A stretch of DNA of 8,229 nt from an uncultured Candidatus Berkelbacteria bacterium (GTDB lineage: Bacteria > Patescibacteriota > UBA1384 > CAILIB01). Where the stretch lies: contig CALBLZ010000165.1 in NCBI GenBank assembly GCA_937895715.1, positions 1 to 8,229 on the forward strand, given 5' to 3'. The notes beneath the pieces were generated by a model. It worked only from the letters and a program-made list of their open reading frames with translations, did not search any database and was not told where the DNA came from. Made by a program: the position numbers and the translations under genes. How positions within the stretch are numbered: position 1 is the first letter of the stretch; every line of letters starts with the position of its first letter. This document shows, one piece after another, positions 1 to 6,725 of the stretch.

Positions 1-807
1 AGGCTCGTGGCAAATGGCCAGAACTTCACAACTAACGAAGCCATTGAGGTGCCAGGGCTAATTGTACGGCGCGGTGTACCAATTAACGGCGAGGCAAAGG
101 TAAACATTACAGCTGTCGCAGTGGGCGAAGAAGGCAACCTTGAGGGAGTTGGTGCCAGCATAGCCGCCCCAGCTAATAGCGCTCTTTACGCTCAGATCAC
201 CAAGACTAGCGGCGGAACCAGTCGTGAGGTAGTTGTGGTAAGCGACTCCGACATCGTAAAGGCTCGCGATCAACTCGCTAAGAATCTTCGCGCCGATTTA
301 CAGGTTAAAATCCAAGAAAAACTGGCTGGCCGTGAGGTCCTCGGGCAAGACGACGCCGATGTGTTCGCCCTCAACTCCTTCACCTCTAGCGTTGCCGTGG
401 GTGTAGAGGCAAGCACAGCGGAGGTGCGTAGCAAGGCGACGCTCAGTCGTCTGGTTGCTGACATGGCTACTGTTAAAGGAGCAATTCAGACTCGACTAAA
501 GGACCTCACCCCCGCCAACCAAAAGCAGGTTATCGATCAGCGCGTCGATGTACTTACCATTGCCACAGACCGCAAGGCAGGTGTGCTCTCATTCACTACT
601 CGCACCACCGGCAAGAACACCCCAATCTTTAGTACAAACGGACTACAAGATGCTATCGCTGGTAAAGCCGAGGCTGACGCAGCCCAGCTTGTGCGCGACA
701 AAACCCCTACTACAAACGTGACAATAAGCCGCACCCCTGCCTGGTGGCCACTAGCCCGTCTGCCACTGAGCAGCGGCGCTATCACCGTACAGATTCAGTA
801 TGAATAG
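1..807 (+). CDS. Baseplate J/gp47-like surface protein, C-terminal part (5' end outside window)
   Basis: The frame is open from base 1 to a TAG at 805-807, so the gene begins upstream; the in-frame GTG at 7 has no ribosome binding site and is probably internal. About 268 residues are visible. The early part (PGLIVRRGVPINGEAKVNI, then a Gly/Asn-rich GEEGNLEGVGASI turn) resembles the β-rich repeat of baseplate J/gp47-like proteins, where a 'G.v.v..ta...G..GNV..G.I' pattern is followed by a 'GGT' stretch (here TSGGTSREVVVVSDSDI) and an α-helical segment. The C-terminus ends in 'V.ISRTPAWWP...LP' and a short β-strand, as in many envelope proteins annotated this way in Patescibacteria. I see no transmembrane segment or catalytic motif in this part. 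Any signal or membrane anchor would lie upstream. It overlaps ruvX by 8 nt, so it is probably cotranscribed with the wall genes. The family is recognised from sequence pattern only; the function is unknown, and secretion or a surface-appendage role is inference. Confidence 0.55.
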   Translation, partial: RLVANGQNFTTNEAIEVPGLIVRRGVPINGEAKVNITAVAVGEEGNLEGVGASIAAPANSALYAQITKTSGGTSREVVVVSDSDIVKARDQLAKNLRADLQVKIQEKLAGREVLGQDDADVFALNSFTSSVAVGVEASTAEVRSKATLSRLVADMATVKGAIQTRLKDLTPANQKQVIDQRVDVLTIATDRKAGVLSFTTRTTGKNTPIFSTNGLQDAIAGKAEADAAQLVRDKTPTTNVTISRTPAWWPLARLPLSSGAITVQIQYE

Positions 808-1219
808 CCCCTACCTCGCGCTCGACTTTGGCACAAAGCGAACGGGGGTGGCATTGAGTGTGAGCGGACTCATTGCTGAACCACTCAGTACCATTAACTG
901 GGAACCGCCTCATACCGCTCAGTTAATGGAGGAGATTATCCGCCTCATAGCAGTGCACGAAGTAGCCACTGTTATCGCTGGCGTTCCGGCTAACGAAGAT
1001 GACTCTCCAACCCAGCAGGCAATGAAGACCATACACCTGATTAAGCACCTCGAGACAGCACTAGCCGAACGTGAACTGAATATCCCCATCATCCGTGTTA
1101 ATGAGTACCTAAGCACCCAAGATGCCCGCCAACTTTTCCCGGAGGCCGATAAGGACGCTGGAGCGGCAGCCGTCCTCCTCCAAGACTACCTGGAGGCTAA
1201 CCCCTCCCCCCATGCATAA
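800..1219 (+). CDS. ruvX: RuvX/YqgF-family Holliday junction resolvase-like nuclease
   Basis: 139 residues, the usual size for the YqgF/RuvX family (RNase H-like fold; putative Holliday junction resolvase, also linked to pre-16S rRNA processing). Motif 1 is LALDFGTKRTGVALS with Asp9. The central β-strand VIAGVPANEDD (58-68) stands in for the usual 'vvGlPlnmdG'. Motif 2, normally DERLTT, reads NEYLST (101-106): Glu102 is kept but the flanking Asp and Arg are lost. Motif 3 is KDAGAAAVLLQDYLE with Asp119, matching the usual 'iDs.AA..iLq.yl'. All three acidic catalytic positions (D9, E102, D119) are therefore present, so activity is plausible despite the altered motif 2. The ATG at 800 overlaps the upstream gene by 8 nt and has no Shine-Dalgarno, suggesting translational coupling. 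It overlaps mltG by 8 nt; the ruvX-mltG pairing is common in bacteria. Family assignment is secure; the exact substrate is not. Confidence 0.88.
   Translation: MNSPYLALDFGTKRTGVALSVSGLIAEPLSTINWEPPHTAQLMEEIIRLIAVHEVATVIAGVPANEDDSPTQQAMKTIHLIKHLETALAERELNIPIIRVNEYLSTQDARQLFPEADKDAGAAAVLLQDYLEANPSPHA
1192..1196 (+). promoter_or_regulatory. Possible Shine-Dalgarno for mltG
   Basis: GGAGG lies inside the end of ruvX, 15 nt before the mltG ATG at 1212. The core is perfect but the spacing is longer than optimal, so it may only be part of a coupled reinitiation site. It is the only purine-rich box near this start and favours ATG 1212 over upstream in-frame codons buried in ruvX. Confidence 0.35.
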
Positions 1220-2009
1220 GAGTTTTCTGATTGGGTTCGGTATTATCTTTGCAAGCCTTCTGATCGGTTCTATTTTCTTGGTGCGCTATGCCGTAACTCA
1301 GCGAGATGAGCGCAATCGTCTGGTAGCAGAACAAAAGGTTCCAGATATTAAAGTAACGATCATTGAAGGCAAGCGCCGAGAAGAGATTGCACGGCAACTT
1401 GATGTTGCCGGTGTGTGTGACTACGACGCCTTCCTAGCTGCTTCTGCGAACCTTGAGGGCAAGCTTTTCCCCGACACCTACCGATTCTTTGCAAACACAC
1501 CGGCCGGTGATGTGGTTGCCGAGTTAACTAAAAACTACAACAATCGAGTCGCCAAGTTGAGCGACACACCCCTGCCAAAAGGACTTACCTCTGCTGACCA
1601 AGCGCTTATTCTCGCTTCAATTATTGAACGTGAAGCTCAGACCAATGCCGAACGCGCCACGATCTCTGGGGTATACCTCAATCGCCTCCGCATTGGCATG
1701 AAGCTCGACGCCGACCCAACCACCCAGTACGGCAAGGATTCACTTGCTCTGGCGGCAGCAGAAGTAAAACAAGACTTCAAATTCTGGGGAGTAATCACCC
1801 GCAACGACTATGTTTCGGTAAACTCTCCCTACAACACCTATCGCACGGTTGGGCTACCGCCTGGGCCAATCGCTAACCCCGGCATCGCCAGCATTACAGC
1901 TGCCTACCAACCCGAAGATCATTCCTATTTGTATTTCTTCCATCGCAATGGACAGCTCTATCCCTCAAAAACGTTAGCGGAGCACGAGCAGAAGCTAAGC
2001 CAGTTCTAA
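1212..2009 (+). CDS. mltG: Endolytic murein transglycosylase MltG (YceG-like)
   Basis: 265 residues from ATG 1212, shorter than the roughly 340 of E. coli MltG. MltG is an inner-membrane lytic transglycosylase that cleaves nascent glycan strands and so limits their length. One transmembrane helix lies at residues 4-24, giving an N-in topology with the catalytic domain outside. A short LysM-like subdomain (about 46-90, VTIIEGKRREEIARQL, ending in the conserved GKLFPDTYRF) precedes the catalytic region. Diagnostic motifs follow: ASIIEREA (135-142) with the catalytic Glu, most likely E139; NRLRIGMKLDADPTTQYG; SPYNTY; GLPPGPIANPG; and a final 'YLYFF..NGQLYPSKT..EH'. The same frame is open further upstream to an ATG at 1122, but that would add 30 residues encoded entirely within ruvX and push the membrane helix inward, so 1212 is preferred. 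It overlaps ruvX by 8 nt and precedes the mre cluster, fitting a role in elongation. Family assignment is very secure. Confidence 0.93.
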   Translation: MHKSFLIGFGIIFASLLIGSIFLVRYAVTQRDERNRLVAEQKVPDIKVTIIEGKRREEIARQLDVAGVCDYDAFLAASANLEGKLFPDTYRFFANTPAGDVVAELTKNYNNRVAKLSDTPLPKGLTSADQALILASIIEREAQTNAERATISGVYLNRLRIGMKLDADPTTQYGKDSLALAAAEVKQDFKFWGVITRNDYVSVNSPYNTYRTVGLPPGPIANPGIASITAAYQPEDHSYLYFFHRNGQLYPSKTLAEHEQKLSQF

Positions 2010-2038
2010 TTGCTGTTTTCAATCTGAAATGCTACGCT
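2010..2038 (+). promoter_or_regulatory. Weak candidate extended -10 promoter before mreB
   Basis: TTGCTG (2010-2015, 3 of 6 consensus bases) and TACGCT (2033-2038, 3 of 6) are separated by 17 nt, and TGC precedes the -10 box as in an extended -10 element. It occupies the 35-nt gap between mltG and mreB, one of only two real gaps in the window. Transcription would start about 6-7 nt downstream, at or next to the mreB ATG (2045), giving a leaderless mRNA. Both boxes are poor matches, so this may be chance. Confidence 0.22.
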
Positions 2039-2044
2039 GGCGAC

Positions 2045-3097
2045 ATGCGCATTCCTTTCTTTGACCGGCTCGCGAGCCGGATTTCGCACGACATTGGTAT
2101 CGATCTCGGTACTGCTTTTTCTCTTGTATACGTCAAGGGTCGAGGTGTCGTCATTAACGAACCAAGCGTTGTTGCAATAAACAAGAAAAACAAGCAGATT
2201 CTTGCAATTGGTGAGGAGGCAAAGCGAATGGTTGGCCGAACCCCTGCGCATATCGTTGCCATCCGCCCCCTCGTCGACGGTGTGGTGTCGGACTTTGAAG
2301 TGACCGAGGCAATGCTCAAGTACTTCATCGATAAGGTTCACAAGGCCCGATTCTCCCTAGTTCCACGCCCTCGCGTCGTGGTTGGTATTCCCTACGGCGT
2401 TACTGAGGTAGAACGTCGCGCTGTAGAAGAAGCGGCACTTAACGCTGGAGCTCGCCAAGTGTCCTTAATTGAAGAGCCGATGGCAGCGGCAATCGGCGCC
2501 AACCTCCCGGTGCAAGAGGCGGCCGGCTGCATGGTTGTAGATATCGGCGGCGGCACCACAGAAGTTGCAGTTATCTCACTCGGCGGCATCGTCACCTCTC
2601 GTTCTCTACGTGTTGCAGGTGATGAGTTAAACGAAGATATCATCAGCTTTGCCCGAGACGAACACAACCTTCTCCTTGGCGAGCGCAGTGCCGAAGACAT
2701 AAAGATTGCCATTGGTTCAGCCTACCCAACTGGCGAACGCCTCACCTATCCAATGCGCGGCCGCGACCTAATTACCGGCTTGCCAAAAGAGATTCAGGTA
2801 ACTGACGAAGAAATTCGCAAGGCTCTCAGTAAATCTGTAGGGGCAATTGTTGAGGCAGTAAAATTAACTGTCGAAGAGACACCCCCAGAGCTCATTGCCG
2901 ATATTATGGACCGTGGCATTGTACTGGCGGGCGGCGGAGCCCTTCTCCGCGGCCTAGACGAGCTCTTGAAAGAGGCGGTACATATTCCAGTGTTTATTGC
3001 CGAAGACCCTCTCAGCTGTGTTGCACGAGGCACCGGACAGGTACTTGAAAACCTCGATCACCTCCAAGAAGTACTCCTCCCTACCGTCTACCGCTAG
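2045..3097 (+). CDS. mreB: Rod shape-determining protein MreB (bacterial actin)
   Basis: 350 residues, typical for MreB (about 335-350). It forms ATP-dependent membrane-associated filaments that position the elongation wall-synthesis machinery. Actin-fold motifs appear in order: phosphate-1 loop IDLGTAFSLVYVKGRG (D20-T23 at its core) followed by INEPSVVAI; a GIPYGVTEVERRAV segment; IEEPMAAAIGA with E143/E144; phosphate-2 loop DIGGGTTEVAV from D166; and adenosine-site motif VLAGGGALLRG from V293. The C-terminus, LLPTVYR, is ordinary for the family. The first residues (MRIPFFDRLASRI) could form a short amphipathic membrane-binding helix, as in other MreBs; that is inference. The canonical DLGTANT reads DLGTAFS, a mild variation. 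The start at 2045 places the DLGT motif at the expected distance, but no Shine-Dalgarno is visible. It lies 35 nt after mltG and 3 nt before mreC. Identification is near certain. Confidence 0.97.
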   Translation: MRIPFFDRLASRISHDIGIDLGTAFSLVYVKGRGVVINEPSVVAINKKNKQILAIGEEAKRMVGRTPAHIVAIRPLVDGVVSDFEVTEAMLKYFIDKVHKARFSLVPRPRVVVGIPYGVTEVERRAVEEAALNAGARQVSLIEEPMAAAIGANLPVQEAAGCMVVDIGGGTTEVAVISLGGIVTSRSLRVAGDELNEDIISFARDEHNLLLGERSAEDIKIAIGSAYPTGERLTYPMRGRDLITGLPKEIQVTDEEIRKALSKSVGAIVEAVKLTVEETPPELIADIMDRGIVLAGGGALLRGLDELLKEAVHIPVFIAEDPLSCVARGTGQVLENLDHLQEVLLPTVYR

Positions 3098-3100
3098 CCT

Positions 3101-3886
3101 ATGCCCCGACGTCTCATCACCTACGCGGTTATCATTCTGGTGATCCTCGTTATCCCGGTTAGTCAGGTGGGCTGGCTGCGCGATCGCACTACCCGCTTCC
3201 TTTCTCCGTTAACCGGCTTTCTGAGTGGCAGCGGTATCTCTGTACAGAATTACTTCTACAACCTTGGACAGATTGGCGAAATCCAGGACGAACGAGCACG
3301 GCTACAGGCCGAGGTTGTAACCCTTCAGCAACAGCTAAGTGACCAAGAGGGTTTACGCCGAGAGAACGAATCCCTGCGCAAAGAACTCGGCATAACCGGG
3401 GTAGTCCGCGACACTAACAAGGTATTCAGCAAGATTATCATTCAAGGACTCGACCCCCTCGACCGCACGGTAACCATCGATGCAGGCCGTGCCCAAGGTA
3501 TTCGGCAGGGTCAGCCAGCTATCTACCAGGGTTCACTTGCTGGCCGTGTGGAAACCGTGCGGGAGTCAACCTCGATTGTTCGCCTGATCACCTCACCAAA
3601 ATCGATTCTGCAGGCTTGGGTTGCTACCAAGAAGGAGAATGGAATACTACAAGGAGATGGCAACACGGTTAGCTTTAAAGAAGTTAACCAGGGTGTGCTA
3701 ATTGAGGTTGGGTCCTTGGTAGAGACGAGCGGACTAGGCGGCTCTCTGCCGCAGGGTATTCCGATTGGTTCGGTCGAGCAGCTTAGTAGCAGCCCAAACA
3801 GCCTAAGCCAGAGTTTTCGGGTAACCCTTCCCTACGATCCAAATAGTATTGAGTCACTGATCATTCTCCTGACCAACCAACAATGA
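3101..3886 (+). CDS. mreC: Rod shape-determining protein MreC
   Basis: 261 residues, within the usual range for MreC (about 250-370). MreC is a bitopic inner-membrane protein whose periplasmic domain binds and activates PBP2. It has a short basic N-terminus (MPRR), a transmembrane helix at about 5-24, a linker, then a coiled coil at about 57-97 rich in E, Q, R and L (for example ERARLQAEVVTLQQQL and RRENESLRKELGI), used for dimerisation. From about 108 the β-barrel domain carries typical MreC stretches: KIIIQGLDPLDRTVTIDAG, QGIRQGQPAIYQGSLAGRV, STSIVRLITSPKS, and ETSGLGGSLPQGIPIGSV. It begins 3 nt after the mreB stop and shares an ATGA junction with the mreD-like gene. No Shine-Dalgarno precedes the ATG, so expression probably depends on read-through and coupling from mreB. 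Identification rests on motifs plus position between mreB and mrdA. Confidence 0.95.
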   Translation: MPRRLITYAVIILVILVIPVSQVGWLRDRTTRFLSPLTGFLSGSGISVQNYFYNLGQIGEIQDERARLQAEVVTLQQQLSDQEGLRRENESLRKELGITGVVRDTNKVFSKIIIQGLDPLDRTVTIDAGRAQGIRQGQPAIYQGSLAGRVETVRESTSIVRLITSPKSILQAWVATKKENGILQGDGNTVSFKEVNQGVLIEVGSLVETSGLGGSLPQGIPIGSVEQLSSSPNSLSQSFRVTLPYDPNSIESLIILLTNQQ

Positions 3887-4335
3887 GAACGCTCTCATTC
3901 ACTGCAGGATTCCTTATCGCGCTCTGTTCCATCACACTCCTCGGTAGCATAGCTGTACCGGTGCTCGTGATCGGGTTAGGACTTTCCACCTACCACCTAT
4001 TTATTGCCAAAAGCACTTCTGTATCCAGCATGCTTGTAGGAGCAGCTATCTGCTTGGAGCTACTTGGTAGCTACCGCCCTGGGATATTCCTTTTGATAGT
4101 TTTGGTGATGCATATCACACTATACTTAGCGCCGCTCACCTTGCGCTTTACGAGTCCGTTTGTGCAGTTGGTGATTCTCTACCTGGTTCACACCACCCTT
4201 TTTCTTCTGCTCACCCTACCTATTGCAAGTATTCAGAACTCTTTAGTCTCAGTACTTGTGGTGCTTGCCCTAAGCTTGCTGTGGGCGTATAGTGCCTACA
4301 CCACACGGTCCAGTAAGCAACCTCAGCTCGCATGA
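3883..4335 (+). CDS. mreD: MreD-like integral membrane protein
   Basis: 150 residues, close to the 160-170 usual for MreD, and almost entirely hydrophobic, with about five to six membrane helices (roughly 4-22, 23-42, 47-62, 67-86, 93-112, 120-137). MreD is part of the MreBCD-PBP2-RodA elongasome, although its biochemical role is less clear than that of MreC. The segment GAAICLELLGSYRPGIFLL (from 53) resembles the 'G...D......pG...l.y' signature of MreD, with Glu59 where Asp is common. Sequence alone would give only a generic membrane protein; the call depends on its place between mreC and mrdA, with ATGA overlaps on both sides (3883-3886 and 4332-4335). Those overlaps fix the start and stop and imply tight translational coupling. 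The C-terminus (TRSSKQPQLA) is a short basic tail, probably cytoplasmic. Confidence 0.72.
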   Translation: MRTLSFTAGFLIALCSITLLGSIAVPVLVIGLGLSTYHLFIAKSTSVSSMLVGAAICLELLGSYRPGIFLLIVLVMHITLYLAPLTLRFTSPFVQLVILYLVHTTLFLLLTLPIASIQNSLVSVLVVLALSLLWAYSAYTTRSSKQPQLA

Positions 4336-6341
4336 ACCACTTCGACATATTTGGGAACCCTGTCGAACACAGTACCCTCGATTCGTTTGAATCAGAGGGT
4401 GACGGCACGTATAGCATTCCTCCGCAGGAGCTTGAGCAAGCCGAGCTTGTAGAAGACCGCACCGCCAGGCAGTACCCCCTCTTTACTGCGCTCATTGTAG
4501 TAGTTGGTGGCGCATTATTCTTTCAATGTTTCCAGCTACAGGTAACCCGGGCAACAGAGAACAAAAGTCTCGCCGAAGGAAACAGTATCCGGGTGATTAC
4601 CACTCAGCCCGAGCGCGGCCTCATTACAGACCGCAACGGCACCGTACTTGCCCAAAATAGTCGGCAGGTAGCACTGGCGGTTAACCCGCAAACGCTCCCC
4701 TCAAAAAAGAGTGAGCGTGAGGCAGTGTACGAAAAGCTACGCACCCTCGCCAATCTTGATGCGCAAACCATATCCTTTATTGAGGGGAACCGCCTAAAAG
4801 ATCCCGAACCATTTGCCGTTAAAACCAAGCTCAGCAAAGAAGAGAGCCTTCTGTACCGCGAGCAATTCTTCGCCGTTCCCGGAATCCAGCTCACCGAAAT
4901 TCCGATTAGAAGCTACCAAGAGCTCGCATCATTTTCCCACTTGGCTGGGTTTGTAGGGGGTGTTTCTGAATCCGATCTCGCCGAAGGGGCCTCTCTCAAC
5001 CAACAAACTGGGAAAACAGGGCTTGAACGACAGTACAACCAACAGCTTACCGGATCACCTGGAAAACTACGCGCCGAAGTAAATGCTCAAGGTGAGCTTG
5101 TTCGCCAGCTAAGCGATGGCACTGGCAGTGATCCTGTTACGGGCAATACACTTCAGTTGGCAATCGATGCCAAACTGCAGCAAGCGGTTGCTGACGCCCT
5201 CAACCGTGAGCTTGCAAATCGCACTCAACGGTACGGTAACCAGCCAACACTCGGGGCAAGTGTCGTAATTATGGACCCGCGCTCCGGGGCAGTTCGAGCT
5301 ATGGTTTCACTACCGGACTACTCACCAAATTCCTTTGCTCAGGGAATCTCGAATGCAGAGTACAGCAAGCTCCTCAACGACCCGGGCACCCCGCTACTCA
5401 ATCGCGCAACTCAGGGTGTCTTCACGCCAGGATCCACGCTTAAGCCACTGGTTTCGGCCGCGGGTCTACAAGAGGGCTTGATTACTGCAAACACTCAGAT
5501 GGATACCCCGGAAGCAATTCTGATTGGAGACTTTCGCTTTCCTGACTGGAAGTTTCACGGCCAAACCAATACCCGCAAGGCGCTGGCTGAATCCAACAAC
5601 ATCTTCTTTTATGCGCTAGGTGGTGGCTGGGAAGAGCGCAAATTCCGAGGCCTTGGTATCACCAAGTTGCGACAGTACCTCGCCAGTTTTGGTCTTGGTG
5701 AAAATACAGGCCTCGATCTGCCTGGCGAAGTCGCTGGCCTCCTGCCAAGTCCCGAGTGGAAGGAGCGGGTTGTAAAGGAACCATGGTATATCGGTAACAC
5801 CTACCAGATGGCAATTGGCCAAGGCTACCTCCTAACTACACCCCTCCAGATGGCAAATGCCACTGTAGCAATCGCAAATGGTGGAACCCTGTGGAAGCCA
5901 AAACTTGCCGAAGCACTCATTAATCCAACTACAGGCTCGCGCACTGAGATCGCACCAGAAGCAATCCGAGAAGGATTTACCAGCCCTGGTAACCTTAGGA
6001 TTGTGCGTGAGGGTATGCGCCAGGCTGTAGAGAGTGGCTCAGCTCGCTTGCTCAACAATCTAACCGTTAAGGCAGCTGGCAAAACTGGTACCGCTCAGTT
6101 TGGCGATAAAGGTCTCACCCACGCTTGGTTTACAGGATTCGCCCCCTACGATAATCCAGAGATCGCATTTGCGATCTTGATTGAGGGTGGTGGCGAAAGT
6201 TTCTACTCCTCTGTTCCTGTGGCTGAAGAGGTGCTCCGCGCATACTTTAACGAGCCGCTTGCGCCAGGACAGCAGCTGTTTTCAGCCCCTGACGCCCGCA
6301 CAAGCGATGCAATTGCGGCAGAATTCAGAGGAGAACGCTAA
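4332..6341 (+). CDS. mrdA: Penicillin-binding protein 2 (elongasome transpeptidase)
   Basis: 669 residues, a class B penicillin-binding protein that cross-links peptidoglycan during elongation. An acidic cytoplasmic segment of 47 residues (11 Asp/Glu) precedes one transmembrane helix (about 48-69). The pedestal/dimerisation domain starts with TTQPERGLITDRNGTVLAQN (90-109) and includes FSHLAGFVGG and GKTGLERQYNQQLTGSPG. The transpeptidase domain has all three active-site motifs: S368-T-L-K371 within TPGSTLKP (nucleophile Ser368), S421-N-N423, and K584-T-G-T-A588. The segment YQMAIGQGYLLTTPLQMA is also typical. The general layout and the mre context point to PBP2 rather than the division protein FtsI. 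The ATG forms an ATGA junction with the mreD-like gene, and the TAA stop overlaps the next gene's ATG by one base. rodA, often next to mrdA, does not follow. The C-terminal tail (about 640-669) is short and probably disordered. Identification is secure. Confidence 0.95.
   Translation: MNHFDIFGNPVEHSTLDSFESEGDGTYSIPPQELEQAELVEDRTARQYPLFTALIVVVGGALFFQCFQLQVTRATENKSLAEGNSIRVITTQPERGLITDRNGTVLAQNSRQVALAVNPQTLPSKKSEREAVYEKLRTLANLDAQTISFIEGNRLKDPEPFAVKTKLSKEESLLYREQFFAVPGIQLTEIPIRSYQELASFSHLAGFVGGVSESDLAEGASLNQQTGKTGLERQYNQQLTGSPGKLRAEVNAQGELVRQLSDGTGSDPVTGNTLQLAIDAKLQQAVADALNRELANRTQRYGNQPTLGASVVIMDPRSGAVRAMVSLPDYSPNSFAQGISNAEYSKLLNDPGTPLLNRATQGVFTPGSTLKPLVSAAGLQEGLITANTQMDTPEAILIGDFRFPDWKFHGQTNTRKALAESNNIFFYALGGGWEERKFRGLGITKLRQYLASFGLGENTGLDLPGEVAGLLPSPEWKERVVKEPWYIGNTYQMAIGQGYLLTTPLQMANATVAIANGGTLWKPKLAEALINPTTGSRTEIAPEAIREGFTSPGNLRIVREGMRQAVESGSARLLNNLTVKAAGKTGTAQFGDKGLTHAWFTGFAPYDNPEIAFAILIEGGGESFYSSVPVAEEVLRAYFNEPLAPGQQLFSAPDARTSDAIAAEFRGER
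6327..6333 (+). promoter_or_regulatory. Strong Shine-Dalgarno for the DUF721 gene
   Basis: AGAGGAG lies 7 nt before the ATG at 6341, within the last codons of mrdA. It is the best ribosome binding site seen in the window and fixes the start of the DUF721 gene. The other starts here have no comparable box. Confidence 0.75.
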
Positions 6342-6640
6342 TGGGATGGAAGCGCCTCGATGTACTAAGTGGCCGCCAGTTCGCAGCGCGTGGTATGGGA
6401 GCACGGGTTGCTGCGGGTTTGATCTGCACAAAAGCCGAGGAGCTCTATCCTGATTTAGTGCAGGCAATATCGATAAAGAACGGTGTGCTCACCTTGTATG
6501 TTCCACTCGCACTACAGCTCGAGTTCCACCTGATTGAAGGAACACTTGTTAAAGAGCTCAACACCTATGCCGCAGAAGCAAAATTACCGAACGTTACTCG
6601 AGTCAGATTGACAAATCACCCCCCATCGCCTATACTCTGA
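6341..6640 (+). CDS. DUF721/DciA-like protein
   Basis: 99 residues. The pattern fits DUF721: W3 and L6 near the start, a central 'GMGARVAAGLICTKAEELYP' (19-38), then 'I.IKNGVLTLYVPLALQLEFHLIEGTLVKELN' (44-74), matching the family's KH-like α/β core in which a strand of the type 'g.L.v.v.s...a.eL' is followed by a helix ending in LN. DciA, the characterised member, is the helicase loader/regulator for DnaB in bacteria without DnaC; other members are uncharacterised. This protein is little more than the domain itself, without the extended region seen in longer DciA proteins. Its ATG overlaps the mrdA stop (TAATG) and has a strong Shine-Dalgarno, so it should be translated from the elongasome transcript. 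The last 33 nt of the gene also carry a promoter for the next unit. The family call is good; the role as helicase loader is inferred. Confidence 0.75.
   Translation: MGWKRLDVLSGRQFAARGMGARVAAGLICTKAEELYPDLVQAISIKNGVLTLYVPLALQLEFHLIEGTLVKELNTYAAEAKLPNVTRVRLTNHPPSPIL
6608..6636 (+). promoter_or_regulatory. Near-consensus sigma-70-type promoter inside the DUF721 gene end
   Basis: A perfect -35 box TTGACA (6608-6613) is separated by exactly 17 nt from TATACT (6631-6636), five of six bases of the -10 consensus. The expected start is near A6643, just after the DUF721 stop at 6638-6640, giving a leader of about 83 nt before the ATG at 6726. It would drive the uracil-DNA glycosylase and RNase J genes. 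It is much the strongest promoter match I noticed in the window, and it stands at the larger of the two intergenic gaps. Confidence 0.75.
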
Positions 6641-6725
6641 GTACACCTTGTTTGTTTCTCTCTTGTCCTGACCGACTATTCGGCCGATATTACCTTCTCA
6701 ATCAGCGCATCGCGTCTTTTTACGT
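6641..6725 (+). other. 85-nt intergenic leader, no terminator seen
   Basis: This is the largest gap in the window. I see no stem followed by a T run, so read-through from the upstream operon is likely. It includes a small palindrome, TCGGCCGA (6680-6687), and an overlapping CCGA/TCGG pair (6672-6675 and 6680-6683) that could form only a weak 4-bp stem. A pyrimidine-rich stretch (TCTTTTTACGT) directly precedes the glycosylase ATG where a Shine-Dalgarno would be expected. No riboswitch was recognised. Confidence 0.5.

Noticed and set aside
1..807. Prophage remnant
   Set aside because: Despite the baseplate-like pattern, no integrase, capsid, tail or lysis genes are visible and the gene is fused by overlap to core cellular genes.
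1122..1211. Upstream in-frame start for mltG at ATG 1122
   Set aside because: It would add 30 residues encoded wholly inside ruvX, rich in Arg and Pro with no family match, and would move the membrane helix away from the N-terminus. ATG 1212 gives a normal N-terminal anchor and an 8-nt overlap.
2006..2341. Minus-strand open frames opposite the start of mreB
   Set aside because: They lie opposite a near-certain mreB, have no recognisable family pattern or ribosome binding site, and are the expected shadow of the real codon bias.
4066..4075. GGTAGCTACC palindrome inside the mreD-like gene
   Set aside because: A single 10-bp palindrome in coding sequence with no repeat elsewhere that I could see; consistent with chance.
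6181..6453. Plus-strand open frame spanning the mrdA end and the DUF721 start
   Set aside because: It overlaps two well-supported genes in another frame and its translation shows no domain pattern.
6680..6687. TCGGCCGA palindrome as a terminator or operator
   Set aside because: Only 8 bp with no loop and no T run directly after it; too short to call a regulatory site.
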